Counted from the first letter of the stretch, positions 8,557 to 17,262 are shown. The stretch: 64,000 nucleotides of DNA from JAVVSR01 sp036654095 (GCA_036654095.1 JAVVSR010000004.1:52703-116702), one strand, 5' to 3'. A program made the numbers and translations. Notes: a model not told the origin generated them from the sequence alone.

Positions 8557-9297
8557 TTAAAAATCATACTCGACTTTAAGCAGACACAGCCCCTTTGCCG
8601 ACAACGTTTTACCTGCGCGTTTGCGGTCACCGCTTTTAATAATGGCGGCTATATCGTCAACTTGCAATTTACCTCGACCAACTTCAACCAAAGTACCTGC
8701 AATAATCCTAACCATATTATATAAAAATCCGTTTCCCGTAATAGAAATTACAATTTGGCCGTTGTCTTCAAATACTTCGGCGCTATATACCGTCCGAATT
8801 GTATCTTTTACATTGCTCCCAGTTGCTTCAAAACATTTAAAATCGTGTTTGCCCTCTAAAGCTTTTGCAGCGTTTGCCATACTGACAATATTAAGTTTTG
8901 CGGTAATTTGCTCGGCAGTGGCGTCAATTAAAGGATTTCCGTGAGGAGAACAGTAAATGCTGTATAAATATGTTTTACGCTTTGCTGAAAACCTTGCGTG
9001 AAAATCATCGGGGACTTGCCTGCAATCCAAAACCCGAATATCTGACGGCAACAAAGTATTTACAGCATATGGAATTTTATCATAAGGAATAGGCGTATCC
9101 GCATCAAAATGCGCAACTTGTCCACGCGCGTGCACTCCCGCGTCGGTGCGCCCACTACCATATAGTGTTGTTTTTTTGTCAAAAAGTTTTGAAAAGGCCT
9201 GCTCCAAAACACTTTGCACGCCAACTCCGTTTTTTTGCGCCTGCCAACCGCAATAATTTGTGCCAAGATAGGACACTGTTATCATATATCTACGCAT
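8557..9297 (-). CDS. truA: tRNA pseudouridine synthase A
   Basis: TruA converts U38-40 of the tRNA anticodon arm to pseudouridine. The protein begins MRRYMITVSYLGTNYCGWQ and carries GSGRTDAGVHARGQ with the catalytic Asp at residue 52. The late segment GNGFLYNMVRIIAGTL is also typical. The start at 9297 overlaps the ecfT stop (TAATG); ATG at 9285 is an alternative. At 246 aa it is of normal length. It is co-transcribed with the ECF core genes, as in many Firmicutes. Confidence 0.95.
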   Translation of the reverse strand: MRRYMITVSYLGTNYCGWQAQKNGVGVQSVLEQAFSKLFDKKTTLYGSGRTDAGVHARGQVAHFDADTPIPYDKIPYAVNTLLPSDIRVLDCRQVPDDFHARFSAKRKTYLYSIYCSPHGNPLIDATAEQITAKLNIVSMANAAKALEGKHDFKCFEATGSNVKDTIRTVYSAEVFEDNGQIVISITGNGFLYNMVRIIAGTLVEVGRGKLQVDDIAAIIKSGDRKRAGKTLSAKGLCLLKVEYDF

Positions 9298-10109
9298 TAG
9301 AAAAGCCCCAACCAAACATATTTATCAACCAAAATAATGGCCATAAATCCACTCATAAAAAGCACGGCTATTACATCGCGTAGAGTGACCTTTTGAACTT
9401 TCATTTTAGTGCGTTTTGGGGTAGCGTTGTAGCACCTCGCGTCAAGAGCTAGCGCCAACTCGTCGGCGCGCCTAAATGAACTTACAAATAGCGGAATAAG
9501 CACAGGCAGTAAAGCCTTAGCTCGGTCAAGCATTTTACCCGTATCAAAACTTGCGCCTCTTGCTTTTTGCGCGTTCATTATTTTGTTTGTTTCCTCCATA
9601 AGCGTAGGAATAAACCTTAAGGCTATGCTCATAATCACTGCGATATCGTGAATAGGAACTTTAATATATTTTAAAGGTTTCAATAAGCTTTCAATGCCAT
9701 CGGTGAGCGCCATCGGAGTAGTGGTAAGCGTTAAGAATGTTGTGCCTATAACTAACAAAACAAGCCTTAATGCCATCATAATGGCAAAGTTAAGCCCGTT
9801 ATCGGTAATTTTAAAAATCCACCAATTTAATATATAGTGTCCTTCCTTAACAAAAAATACGTTCAAAATAGCGGTAAAAATCACTATAAACATAATGCGC
9901 TTTACCGAGCTTAAAATTTTGTTCATAGGCACTTGTGAAACTAGCGATAAAAATAAAATAATTAAAACAGCAACCGCATACCCAAAATAGCTTTTCACAA
10001 AAAATATAGCAGTTATATACAAAATAATCATAAGGATTTTTATGCGCGCATCCATTTTATGAATAAAGGAATTTGTTGGATAGTATTGTCCAAAGGTCAA
10101 ATCTTTCAC
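9297..10109 (-). CDS. ecfT: Energy-coupling factor transporter transmembrane protein EcfT
   Basis: EcfT is the membrane scaffold that links the two ATPases to exchangeable vitamin-binding S components. The GTG at 10109 is chosen because GGAGGG lies just upstream and the protein then starts MKDLTFGQYYPTNSFIHKMD, the usual EcfT opening. About five to six hydrophobic segments are present. The coupling motif ARGASFD and a second Arg-rich segment (DELALALDARCYN) that contact the ATPases are visible. The start overlaps the ecfA2 stop (GTGA). No S component is encoded in the window, so this is a stand-alone (group II) core. Confidence 0.95.
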   Translation of the reverse strand: MKDLTFGQYYPTNSFIHKMDARIKILMIILYITAIFFVKSYFGYAVAVLIILFLSLVSQVPMNKILSSVKRIMFIVIFTAILNVFFVKEGHYILNWWIFKITDNGLNFAIMMALRLVLLVIGTTFLTLTTTPMALTDGIESLLKPLKYIKVPIHDIAVIMSIALRFIPTLMEETNKIMNAQKARGASFDTGKMLDRAKALLPVLIPLFVSSFRRADELALALDARCYNATPKRTKMKVQKVTLRDVIAVLFMSGFMAIILVDKYVWLGLF

Positions 10110-10960
10110 AATTTTTCCCTCCGCCAATTTACAATTTGCGCCACAAAAGCGTCCGCGGTGACAGCCGTTTCGCCTAACTCAATTCCGCGTTTTTTCAGCT
10201 CATTTGTAATTTTTACCGACGTGGGTATATCGAGGCCTATTTCAAGCAATCGGTCACTGTGCGAAAACAACTCAGATGGCTTCAACAAATATTCAAGTTT
10301 GCCTTCATAAATAACAGCAATTTTAGTGGCGACAGCAGCTATTTCATCCATATTATGCGACACCATTATTATTGTAGGCGATGTTGTTTTTTTAAGCCGC
10401 GCAATAAGTTCAAACATCTCCTGACGTCCAACTGGGTCAAGCCCTGCGGTTGGTTCATCTAAAATCAAAATTTCAGGTTTCATTGCGATAACACCTGCAA
10501 TAGCCACCCTTCTTTTTTGCCCGCCCGACAGTTCAAAAGGCGAACGCTCGGAAATTTCATCAAAATTTAAACCGACAATTTCAATAGCTTCTCTAACGCG
10601 TTTATCAATTTCATCTTTATCAAGGCCAAGATTTTTAGGGCCAAACGCCACATCTTTAGCAACTGTTTCGTCAAATAATTGATATTCGGGATATTGAAAT
10701 ACCATACCAACGGTCGCGCGAAGTTTTTTTAAATCGGGTTTTTGATGCAGTTTTATGCCATTTACCGTAATTTGGCCGCTTGTCAACTTAATTAAACCGT
10801 TTAAATGTTGAATGAGAGTACTTTTCCCACTGCCTGTCGGGCCTATTATACCCATAAATTCGCCGTCATCAATCGTAACGCTCAAGTTATCTAAAGCCTT
10901 ATGCTCGTATGGCGATTTTGGTGAATAGGTAAAAGACAAGTTTTCAATTACAATAGACAT
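10106..10960 (-). CDS. ecfA2: Energy-coupling factor transporter ATPase EcfA2
   Basis: The 284-aa ABC ATPase has Walker A GPTGSGKST (residues 40-48), the ABC signature LSGGQKRRVAIAG and Walker B ILILDEPTAGLDP, with the MVSHNMDE H-loop. These are the features of the second ECF ATPase, which pairs with EcfA1 and EcfT to import vitamins. Its ATG lies inside the end of ecfA1, an overlap of 13 bases, so the pair is translationally coupled. Confidence 0.95.
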   Translation of the reverse strand: MSIVIENLSFTYSPKSPYEHKALDNLSVTIDDGEFMGIIGPTGSGKSTLIQHLNGLIKLTSGQITVNGIKLHQKPDLKKLRATVGMVFQYPEYQLFDETVAKDVAFGPKNLGLDKDEIDKRVREAIEIVGLNFDEISERSPFELSGGQKRRVAIAGVIAMKPEILILDEPTAGLDPVGRQEMFELIARLKKTTSPTIIMVSHNMDEIAAVATKIAVIYEGKLEYLLKPSELFSHSDRLLEIGLDIPTSVKITNELKKRGIELGETAVTADAFVAQIVNWRREKL

Positions 10961-11775
10961 ATTTTCTCAATCAATTCCTCAGGTGTAATAATATCGTCGC
11001 CGACATCTATGCCGACTGCATTTAATTTGCGCGCAATTTCCGCCGCCACGGGTAAAGTCAATTTATACTTAGATATATCCTGCTTAAAAAGTTCCCTAGG
11101 AGAACCTTCAGCAACGATTAACCCTTCGTCAAGCACTATAACTCGGTCGGCTTCTATTACCTCGTCCATATGATGAGTAATATGGATAATCGTTATACCC
11201 TCATCCTTATTTAGCCGTGTGAGAATAGACATTATTTCACGACGTCCCTTAGGGTCAAGCATTGACGTTGCTTCATCAAGCACTAAAACTTTTGGCTTCA
11301 TCGCCAATATACTCGCAATAGCAATACGCTGTTTTTGGCCGCCGCTCATTTTAAATGGAGTTGCCTCGCGATAGCTAAGCATACCGACCGCATTCAACGC
11401 CCATTCAACGCGTTTTATAATTTCATCACGAGGAACACCAATATTTTCAGGGCCAAACGCAACGTCATCTTCAACGATTGTCGCCACCATTTGGTTGTCT
11501 GGATTTTGAAAAACCATACCGACATTTTTTCTTATGTCAAAAACCTTGCTTTCGTCGGTTGTAAGGTTGCCGAACACCGTAACCGTGCCACTTTTGGGCA
11601 ACATAAGCCCGTTAAGCAACTTTGCAAGCGTGGATTTTCCGCTTCCATTTGCGCCAACCAAAGTTAAAAACTCACCATCAATCACGCTCAGCGACACCCC
11701 TTTTAATGCAGGTAGCGGAGCGGACTCAAATTGCTTATATTCGTAGGTGGCATTTTGAACTTTGATAATTTCCAT
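10948..11775 (-). CDS. ecfA1: Energy-coupling factor transporter ATPase EcfA1
   Basis: The 275-aa ATPase has Walker A GANGSGKST (residues 41-49), the MVFQNPDNQ Q-loop typical of EcfA, signature MSGGQKQRIAIAS, Walker B VLVLDEATSMLDP and H-loop ITHHMDE. It is the first gene of the ecfA1-ecfA2-ecfT-truA operon. A weak promoter (TTTCCA, 17 bp, TAAAAT) is visible upstream on the minus strand. A GAGG site precedes the ATG. Confidence 0.95.
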   Translation of the reverse strand: MEIIKVQNATYEYKQFESAPLPALKGVSLSVIDGEFLTLVGANGSGKSTLAKLLNGLMLPKSGTVTVFGNLTTDESKVFDIRKNVGMVFQNPDNQMVATIVEDDVAFGPENIGVPRDEIIKRVEWALNAVGMLSYREATPFKMSGGQKQRIAIASILAMKPKVLVLDEATSMLDPKGRREIMSILTRLNKDEGITIIHITHHMDEVIEADRVIVLDEGLIVAEGSPRELFKQDISKYKLTLPVAAEIARKLNAVGIDVGDDIITPEELIEKICLL

Positions 11776-11870
11776 AAATTCCTCAAATTAGACTATTTGC
11801 TTATTTTACCACAGAATTATTAATTTGGAAATCAAAATAAGGTGTTATTAAATATTTTATCCTTATAAAC

Positions 11871-11973
11871 AATTTTTATCTCTTGATATTCTTGTTAAAT
11901 ATTTACTTCCACTAATCGCTTTCTTGGTCAATCAAACTAGGCTTGCATACAATTTACTTATGATGTTAAAAAA
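11871..11973. repeat. Direct repeat copy 1 (about 103 bp) upstream of PFOR
   Basis: This copy matches 12048-12150, 177 bp downstream. Over the inner 83 bp I count only 4 mismatches. The shared core includes CAAACTAGGCTTGCATACAA. No ORF or terminal inverted repeat is seen. Confidence 0.85.
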
Positions 11974-12047
11974 GCTTATTACATTTGCTACCTTAATTTT
12001 GACAAATAAATAGCTAATCTTTTATATTTTAATACTGTTTGATGGTT

Positions 12048-12150
12048 AATATTTATCTCCTTATTTTCTTGTTAAATATTTACTTCCATTAATCGCTTTC
12101 TTATTCAATCAAACTAGGCTTGCATACAAATTACTTATGATGTTAAAAAA
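12048..12150. repeat. Direct repeat copy 2 (about 103 bp) upstream of PFOR
   Basis: Second copy of the repeat at 11871-11973, ending 15 bp before the PFOR -35 element. Its position suggests a duplicated upstream regulatory region, or a simple segmental duplication. Confidence 0.85.
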
Positions 12151-12165
12151 ATCACATATATCCCC

Positions 12166-12194
12166 TTGACTATATCGCGCGCTAACGCTATAAT
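12166..12194 (+). promoter_or_regulatory. Sigma-A promoter of PFOR
   Basis: TTGACT (12166-12171), 17-bp spacer, TATAAT (12189-12194), giving a 5' leader of about 90 nt. It is a strong match, fitting a highly expressed central enzyme. Confidence 0.85.
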
Positions 12195-12287
12195 ATCAAT
12201 AACTGTGTTTATGTATATAATATACACAATAATATAATAATAAAATTACACAATAGATTTAATCAATCTAATCTCGGAGGTTCAAAA

Positions 12288-15200
12288 ATGAGCACAAAAA
12301 TGACTATTGATGGTAATACCGCAGTTGCGCACGTAGCGTATGCATTTAGCGAAGTTGCGGCAATTTATCCTATCACACCGTCGTCCCCTATGGCTGAAAG
12401 CGCAGATGAATGGGCTGGAGCTGGGCGCAAAAATTTGTTTGGAAACGTCTTGCGCATTGCAGAAATGCAATCAGAAGCAGGGGCGGCAGGCGCAGTGCAT
12501 GGTTCTTTAGCGGCAGGCGCGCTTACAACTACATTTACCGCAAGCCAAGGTTTGCTGTTAATGATACCTAATATGTACAAGATTTCGGGCGAATTGCTAC
12601 CCTGCGTATTTCACGTTTCAGCGCGCGCATTAGCGGCGCACGCTCTTTCTATATTTGGCGACCATTCTGACGTTATGGCCTGCCGACAAACCGGTTTCGC
12701 AATGCTTGCTGCCAACAGTGTTCAAGAATGTATGGATATGGCGCTAGTTTCGCACTTAGCAACTTTAAAAAGCAAAGTACCGTTTATACATTTCTTTGAT
12801 GGTTTCCGCACAAGTCACGAGGTTTCAAAAATTGACGTTATCGACTATGATGATATGCGTAAATTAATTGATATTAACGATGTTGACGATTTCCGTAGCC
12901 GTTCGCTAAACCCTGAACATCCTACCCAAAAAGGCACGGCGCAAAATCCTGATATTTATTTCCAAAATCGCGAGGCGGCAAACAAGTTCTACGACGCTAC
13001 CCCTGCAATCGTTGAGGAAATGATGGCAAAAGTTGCAAGTATCACTGGCCGTAAATATAATCTTTTCGATTACTATGGCGACCCTAAGGCTGAAAAAGTT
13101 ATTATTATGATGGGTTCTGGCGCGGAAGCTGCGTCTGAAACTATTGATTATCTTATGAAAAAAGGCGAAAAAGTTGGGCTTATCAAAGTTCGTCTATATC
13201 GCCCGTTCTCTGTTAAGCGTTTTATTGAAGCTATCCCTAAAACAGTTAAGTCAATTACCGTCCTCGACAGGACTAAAGAACCAGGTTCATTAGGCGAGCC
13301 TCTTTATCTTGACGTTTGCGCGGCTCTTGCCGAAAGCGATATTAAAGTTAAAGTTTTGTGCGGTCGTTATGGTCTTGGCAGCAAAGAATTTAATCCGTCA
13401 ATGATAAACGCCATTTATCAAAATATGAACGGCGCAAACAAAACACACTTCACCGTAGGCATAAATGACGACGTTACCAACAATTCAATTTCCGTTAAGG
13501 AACTTATTGACGCCGCTCCAGATGGCACTATCAGTTGCAAGTTCTATGGACTTGGCTCGGACGGCACTGTTGGCGCAAACAAAAACAGCATCAAAATTAT
13601 CGGCGACCATACCGAAAAGTATGCGCAAGGCTATTTTGAATATGACAGCAAAAAGTCGGGCGGCTTAACCATTTCTCACCTGCGCTTTGGCAATACGCCT
13701 ATTAGAAGTTCGTACCTTGTTGACCAAGCAAACTTTATTGCTTGCCATCAACCATCTTACGTGACGCACTACGATATGCTTTCCGATTTGAAAGACGGTG
13801 GCATTTTCCTTTTGAACTGTCAGTGGAGTATAGATGAATTAAATGAGAAACTACCCGCTTCAATGAAAAATGCTCTCGCCGCCAAAAAAGTTAGATTTTA
13901 TATAATCGATGCCATTAAAGTAGTTCAAGCAATCGGCTTAGGCAATCGCATAAACAGCGTTATGCAAGCAGGTTTCTTTAAATTAGCAAATGTTATTCCC
14001 TACACCGAGGCTGAAAGTTATATGAAAGCTATGGTAAAGAAAAGCTATGGTAAAAAAGGCGACGCCATTGTTAATATGAACTATGCCGCTATCGATAACG
14101 CTATTGCTGGACTTGTTGAGGTTAAAATCCCCGCCGAGTGGGCGACAACTACCGAAGGCGCTACTCTTGAGCCCGTTACTAACGATACTTACTTTACTAA
14201 TGTTATCAATCCTATTCTTGCTCAAAAAGGAAATAAACTTCCTGTTTCAGCGTTTACTCCCGACGGCACTGTTCCTACCGGCACAACTAAATACGAAAAA
14301 CGTGGCATAGCCGTTACTGTTCCTGAATGGATACCTGAAAATTGTATTCAATGTAATCAATGCTCATTTGTTTGCCCGCACGCTACTATTCGCCCCGTTC
14401 TCGCCACTCCTCTTGAGTTAAAGGGGAAACCTGAAGCCTTTGTTACAAAGGCCGCTACTGGCGTAAATGGCTATGAATATAGAATGCAAATCAGTCCTCT
14501 TGATTGTACTGGTTGCAACAACTGCGTCAACGTTTGTCCCGCTAAGACTAAAGCTTTAAAAATGATTCCACTTGAAGAAGCCCTCGTTAAGGAAACCGCT
14601 AATTGGAATTTTGCCGCAAATCTTCCCGAAACTACCGCTCCTTATAAAAAAGACACCGTTAAGGGTAGCCAATTTAGCAAGCCATTGTTTGAGTTTTCGG
14701 GCGCGTGCGCAGGCTGCGGAGAAACACCTTACGTTAAAACTATTACACAAATGTTCGGCGATAGAATGATTATTGCAAACGCAACAGGCTGTTCATCAAT
14801 CTATGGCGGCTCTGCTCCAACTTGTCCGTATACTACAAACGACAAGGGCAACGGACCTGCTTGGGCTAACAGTTTGTTTGAAGATAACGCTGAGTTTGGT
14901 TATGGTATCCATTTGGCTTATAAAGCTCGCAGACTGGCCGTCGCGGAAAAGATGGAACAGTTGCTACATCTTGAAATCAGCGAGTTATTAAAGGATTCTA
15001 TTAATGCATGGCTCATCGGAAAAGATGATGCAAAGGCAAGCGAAATCGCGTCAGCTAAACTTCTTTTGGCCATTCCTGAAGAATTAAAGACGGCGCAAGG
15101 TGGCATGGCCTCATTGCTTGTTGGCATTTTAAACGAAAAGGATTGCTTAATTAAAAAGTCGATTTGGATTTTTGGTGGTGACGGTTGGGCGTATGATATC

Positions 15201-15797
15201 GGCTATAACGGCGTTGACCACGTGTTAGCTTCAGGCGAAGATGTAAATATTTTAGTTCTTGACACTGAAGTTTACAGCAACACTGGCGGACAAGCCTCAA
15301 AATCGACCCCCGTAGGCGCAATCGCTAAATTCGCAGCTACTGGTAAACGCACAAAGAAAAAGGATTTGGGACGTCTTGCTATGGGTTATGGCTATGCTTA
15401 TGTCGCTCAAGTTTCTATGGGCGCGAATATGAACCAATTTGTCAAGGCTTTAGCCGAGGCAGAGGCGTATAAAGGTCCGTCACTTATTATCGCGTACTCG
15501 CCCTGTATTAATCACGGCATTAACATGACCAAGTCACAAGCTGAAATGAAAAAGGCAGTCGACACTGGATATTGGCAGCTTTATCGCTATAATCCCGCCC
15601 TACTTGGAACGGAAACTAATCCGTTTACTCTCGACAGCAAAGAACCTAGCGAAGATTATCAATCATTCCTTGAAGGCGAAATACGTTATAGTAGCTTGAA
15701 AAAACAAAATCCTGAAGCTGCTGAAAAGCTGTTTGCCCAAAATGAAAAAGAAGCTAAAGAACGCGCAACTTATTACAAAATGCTTTCCGATAAATAA
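12288..15797 (+). CDS. nifJ: Pyruvate:ferredoxin (flavodoxin) oxidoreductase
   Basis: This enzyme oxidises pyruvate with CoA to acetyl-CoA, CO2 and reduced ferredoxin in anaerobes. The 1169-aa single-chain protein has the usual order: N-terminal pyrimidine-binding domain (YPITPSSPMAE at about 24-34), a middle CoA/gamma domain, and two 4Fe-4S clusters (CIQCNQCSFVCPH near 686 and CTGCNNCVNVCPA near 740). The C-terminal TPP domain has GDGWAYDIGYNGVDH near 963 and the additional cysteines CAGCGE for the third cluster. GGAGG lies before the ATG. It is monocistronic between its own promoter and terminator, and its length matches the family. Confidence 0.98.
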   Translation: MSTKMTIDGNTAVAHVAYAFSEVAAIYPITPSSPMAESADEWAGAGRKNLFGNVLRIAEMQSEAGAAGAVHGSLAAGALTTTFTASQGLLLMIPNMYKISGELLPCVFHVSARALAAHALSIFGDHSDVMACRQTGFAMLAANSVQECMDMALVSHLATLKSKVPFIHFFDGFRTSHEVSKIDVIDYDDMRKLIDINDVDDFRSRSLNPEHPTQKGTAQNPDIYFQNREAANKFYDATPAIVEEMMAKVASITGRKYNLFDYYGDPKAEKVIIMMGSGAEAASETIDYLMKKGEKVGLIKVRLYRPFSVKRFIEAIPKTVKSITVLDRTKEPGSLGEPLYLDVCAALAESDIKVKVLCGRYGLGSKEFNPSMINAIYQNMNGANKTHFTVGINDDVTNNSISVKELIDAAPDGTISCKFYGLGSDGTVGANKNSIKIIGDHTEKYAQGYFEYDSKKSGGLTISHLRFGNTPIRSSYLVDQANFIACHQPSYVTHYDMLSDLKDGGIFLLNCQWSIDELNEKLPASMKNALAAKKVRFYIIDAIKVVQAIGLGNRINSVMQAGFFKLANVIPYTEAESYMKAMVKKSYGKKGDAIVNMNYAAIDNAIAGLVEVKIPAEWATTTEGATLEPVTNDTYFTNVINPILAQKGNKLPVSAFTPDGTVPTGTTKYEKRGIAVTVPEWIPENCIQCNQCSFVCPHATIRPVLATPLELKGKPEAFVTKAATGVNGYEYRMQISPLDCTGCNNCVNVCPAKTKALKMIPLEEALVKETANWNFAANLPETTAPYKKDTVKGSQFSKPLFEFSGACAGCGETPYVKTITQMFGDRMIIANATGCSSIYGGSAPTCPYTTNDKGNGPAWANSLFEDNAEFGYGIHLAYKARRLAVAEKMEQLLHLEISELLKDSINAWLIGKDDAKASEIASAKLLLAIPEELKTAQGGMASLLVGILNEKDCLIKKSIWIFGGDGWAYDIGYNGVDHVLASGEDVNILVLDTEVYSNTGGQASKSTPVGAIAKFAATGKRTKKKDLGRLAMGYGYAYVAQVSMGANMNQFVKALAEAEAYKGPSLIIAYSPCINHGINMTKSQAEMKKAVDTGYWQLYRYNPALLGTETNPFTLDSKEPSEDYQSFLEGEIRYSSLKKQNPEAAEKLFAQNEKEAKERATYYKMLSDK

Positions 15798-15822
15798 TAA
15801 ATTTTAAATTAAAAAATACTTT

Positions 15823-15852
15823 GGCCGAGGAAAATTCCTCGGCCTTGTTTTT
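15823..15852 (+). terminator. Intrinsic terminator of PFOR
   Basis: A perfect 10-bp GC-rich stem (GGCCGAGGAA and its complement) with a 2-nt loop is followed by TTGTTTTT. Confidence 0.9.
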
Positions 15853-15884
15853 AACCTCATTAATGTGAAAGCATTTCGTTATTT

Positions 15885-16328
15885 TTAATAATTTGCCCTG
15901 CCAATAAGATAATCAATAGAACAATTAAAATATTTTGCCAAAATAATTATATTGTCAATGGTAGGAACGCGCACCCCGTGAAACCAATCGTCTATTATTT
16001 GGTCTGATATTTTTGTTTTCTTGTGCAATTTGTATCTCGAACAATTATTTTCCGCTAACACCGTTTGAAAACACTGACTAAAAGACGACGTCGGCTTAAA
16101 TATATGATAAATATTTTCATTTTCAAGTCCAAATAAAAAATCTAACGAGCAATTAAAATAGTCGGCAATTTTTATTGCATTTGACAACATAGGAATACTT
16201 GTTTTGCGTAAATATCTTCGTATATTTGTTATATCAATATTAAGTTTATTTGAAAGCATTTCTTTAGTTGTGTTATTTTCAAGCATAAGGTCCGATAGCC
16301 TTTCGGCAAAAATAGACATAATTTCCAT
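15885..16328 (-). CDS. XRE-family regulator with two helix-turn-helix domains
   Basis: The 147-aa protein contains two Cro/C1-type HTH units in tandem. The first is at about residues 8-65 (ISIFAERLSDLML-like start, KEMLSNKLNIDITNIRRYLR) and ends with the DYFNCSLDFLFGL signature. The second is at about 85-145 (NNCSRYKLHKKTKISDQIIDDWFHG) and ends with KYFNCSIDYLIGR. The start at 16328 has GGAGGAACT at good spacing. It is divergent from a 51-aa gene, and a perfect inverted repeat lies between them, so it probably represses both itself and that gene. The doubled HTH is unusual; a monomer could act as a pseudo-dimer. Confidence 0.85.
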   Translation of the reverse strand: MEIMSIFAERLSDLMLENNTTKEMLSNKLNIDITNIRRYLRKTSIPMLSNAIKIADYFNCSLDFLFGLENENIYHIFKPTSSFSQCFQTVLAENNCSRYKLHKKTKISDQIIDDWFHGVRVPTIDNIIILAKYFNCSIDYLIGRANY

Positions 16329-16363
16329 AATAGTTCCTCCAACATAAATATTATGGCCTACTC

Positions 16364-16405
16364 TCGCCCGAAATGCTTGCCTCGGGCGACCATAAGGGGT
16401 ATAAT
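16364..16405 (+). promoter_or_regulatory. Promoter plus operator of the 51-aa gene
   Basis: TTGCCT (16377-16382), 17-bp spacer, TATAAT (16400-16405) form a good promoter on plus. An 8-bp perfect inverted repeat, TCGCCCGA (16364-16371) and TCGGGCGA (16382-16389), straddles the -35. This is where a repressor would block RNA polymerase. In a very AT-rich gap these GC-rich arms stand out, and the divergent XRE protein is the obvious binder. Confidence 0.7.
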
Positions 16406-16433
16406 ATAATTAACAATATTTGGAGGTAACATT

Positions 16434-16589
16434 ATGGAAGATTTACTGTATGAAATTGGCGAAACACTCATTATGGAAATTGATAAAATAAAAAATATAA
16501 CCTATTCAAATAACGAGCAGCAATGGTATTCTCTTTTTTTAGAAATGGATAACAACAAAAAATATAAACTAACACTCACCCTAGAATAA
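16434..16589 (+). CDS. Small 51-aa protein, divergent partner of the XRE regulator
   Basis: The ATG at 16434 has GGAGGT at ideal spacing and a well-placed promoter. The 51-residue product (starting MEDLLYEIGETLIMEIDKI, with NEQQWYSLFLEM in the middle) is soluble, acidic in its first half and has no transmembrane helix. Together with the dedicated operator it looks like a real regulated small protein. I recognise no family. It could be an antitoxin-like, phage-derived or signalling peptide. The tandem-repeat array begins about 30 bases after its stop. Confidence 0.7.
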   Translation: MEDLLYEIGETLIMEIDKIKNITYSNNEQQWYSLFLEMDNNKKYKLTLTLE

Positions 16590-16618
16590 ATTATTAAATT
16601 GATTACTTTTGCAAATTA

Positions 16619-17075
16619 ATTTGTTGATTTTACAACAACGTAGCTTAATTTGTTGATTTTACAACAACGTGGCTTAATCTGTTTGTTGACTTTACAACAA
16701 CGTAGCTTAATTTGCTTGTTGACTCTACAACAACGTAGCTTAATTTGCTTGTTGACTCTACAACAACGTGGCTTAATTTATTGACTTTACAACAACGTGG
16801 CTTAATCTGTTTGTTGACTTTACAACAACGTAGCTTAATTNNNNNNNNNNNNNNNNNNNNNNNNNNNNNNNNNNNNNNNNNNNNNNNNNNNNNNNNNNNN
16901 NNNNNNNNNNNNNNNNNNNNNNNNNNNNNNNNNNNNNNNNCAACAACGTAGCTTAATTTGCTTGTTGACTCTACAACAACGTGGCTTAATTTATTTGTTG
17001 ACTCTACAACAACGTGGCTTAATTTATTTGTTGACTTTACAACAACGTAGCTTAATATATTTGTTGATTTATTAG
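16619..17075. repeat. 29/33-bp tandem repeat array with internal hairpins, interrupted by an assembly gap
   Basis: Units carry TTGTTGACTCTACAACAA followed by CGTGGCTTAATTTG. Start-to-start distances of the ACAACAACGT element before the gap are 29, 33, 33, 33, 29 and 33 bp. Each full unit contains a perfect 6-bp inverted repeat (TTGTTG/CAACAA) around 6 nt. A long minus-strand frame reads an 11-residue peptide repeat, but it has no ribosome site or flanking domain. No spacers are present, so this is not a CRISPR array. Confidence 0.88.
16841..16940. other. Assembly gap of 100 N inside the 29/33-bp repeat array
   Basis: A second gap of exactly 100 N, flanked on both sides by the same repeat, so the real copy number is unknown. 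Confidence 0.95.
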
Positions 17076-17146
17076 CGCTATGTGAAATATCAAACATATT
17101 TAATCTATTAAATGCTGTTTTACCCTGCCTTTCCCTTATTATATAA

Positions 17147-17186
17147 AAAACGAGAGTGACATTTTAAAAAACATCACTCTCGTTTT
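17147..17186 (-). terminator. Terminator downstream of tRNA-Gln
   Basis: A perfect stem AAAACGAGAGTGA with its complement around a 14-nt loop, followed by T6 on the minus strand, just after the tRNA 3' end. Confidence 0.88.
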
Positions 17187-17188
17187 AT

Positions 17189-17262
17189 TGGCAGGAGCAG
17201 TAGGAATCGAACCTACACCATAGGAGTCAGAGGCCTATGTGCTGCCACTACACCATGCTCCA
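17189..17262 (-). tRNA. tRNA-Gln (anticodon CTG), CCA encoded
   Basis: The 74-nt gene folds as a cloverleaf. The D stem is GTGT/GCAC, the T arm GTAGG-TTCGATT-CCTAC, the anticodon loop CTCTGAC with anticodon CTG, and CCA is encoded. U at position 1 is typical of tRNA-Gln, but here it faces U rather than A at 72. The closing pair of the anticodon stem (31-39) is C opposite U. The loop cannot be read as tRNA-Val(GAC), because position 37 would then be a pyrimidine. Confidence 0.88.

Noticed and set aside
11871..12150. Insertion-sequence ends
   Set aside because: The direct repeats have no terminal inverted repeats, no transposase and no target-site duplication.
16619..17075. CRISPR array
   Set aside because: Units are head-to-tail with no unique spacers and no cas genes in the window.
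16645..17097. Minus-strand repeat protein of 150 codons
   Set aside because: It is the 29/33-bp array read in one frame, contains the assembly gap and lacks a start signal or any non-repeat domain.
17189..17262. tRNA-Val(GAC) reading of the same tRNA
   Set aside because: It would put a pyrimidine at position 37 and shift the anticodon loop; the CTG (Gln) reading fits the stems.
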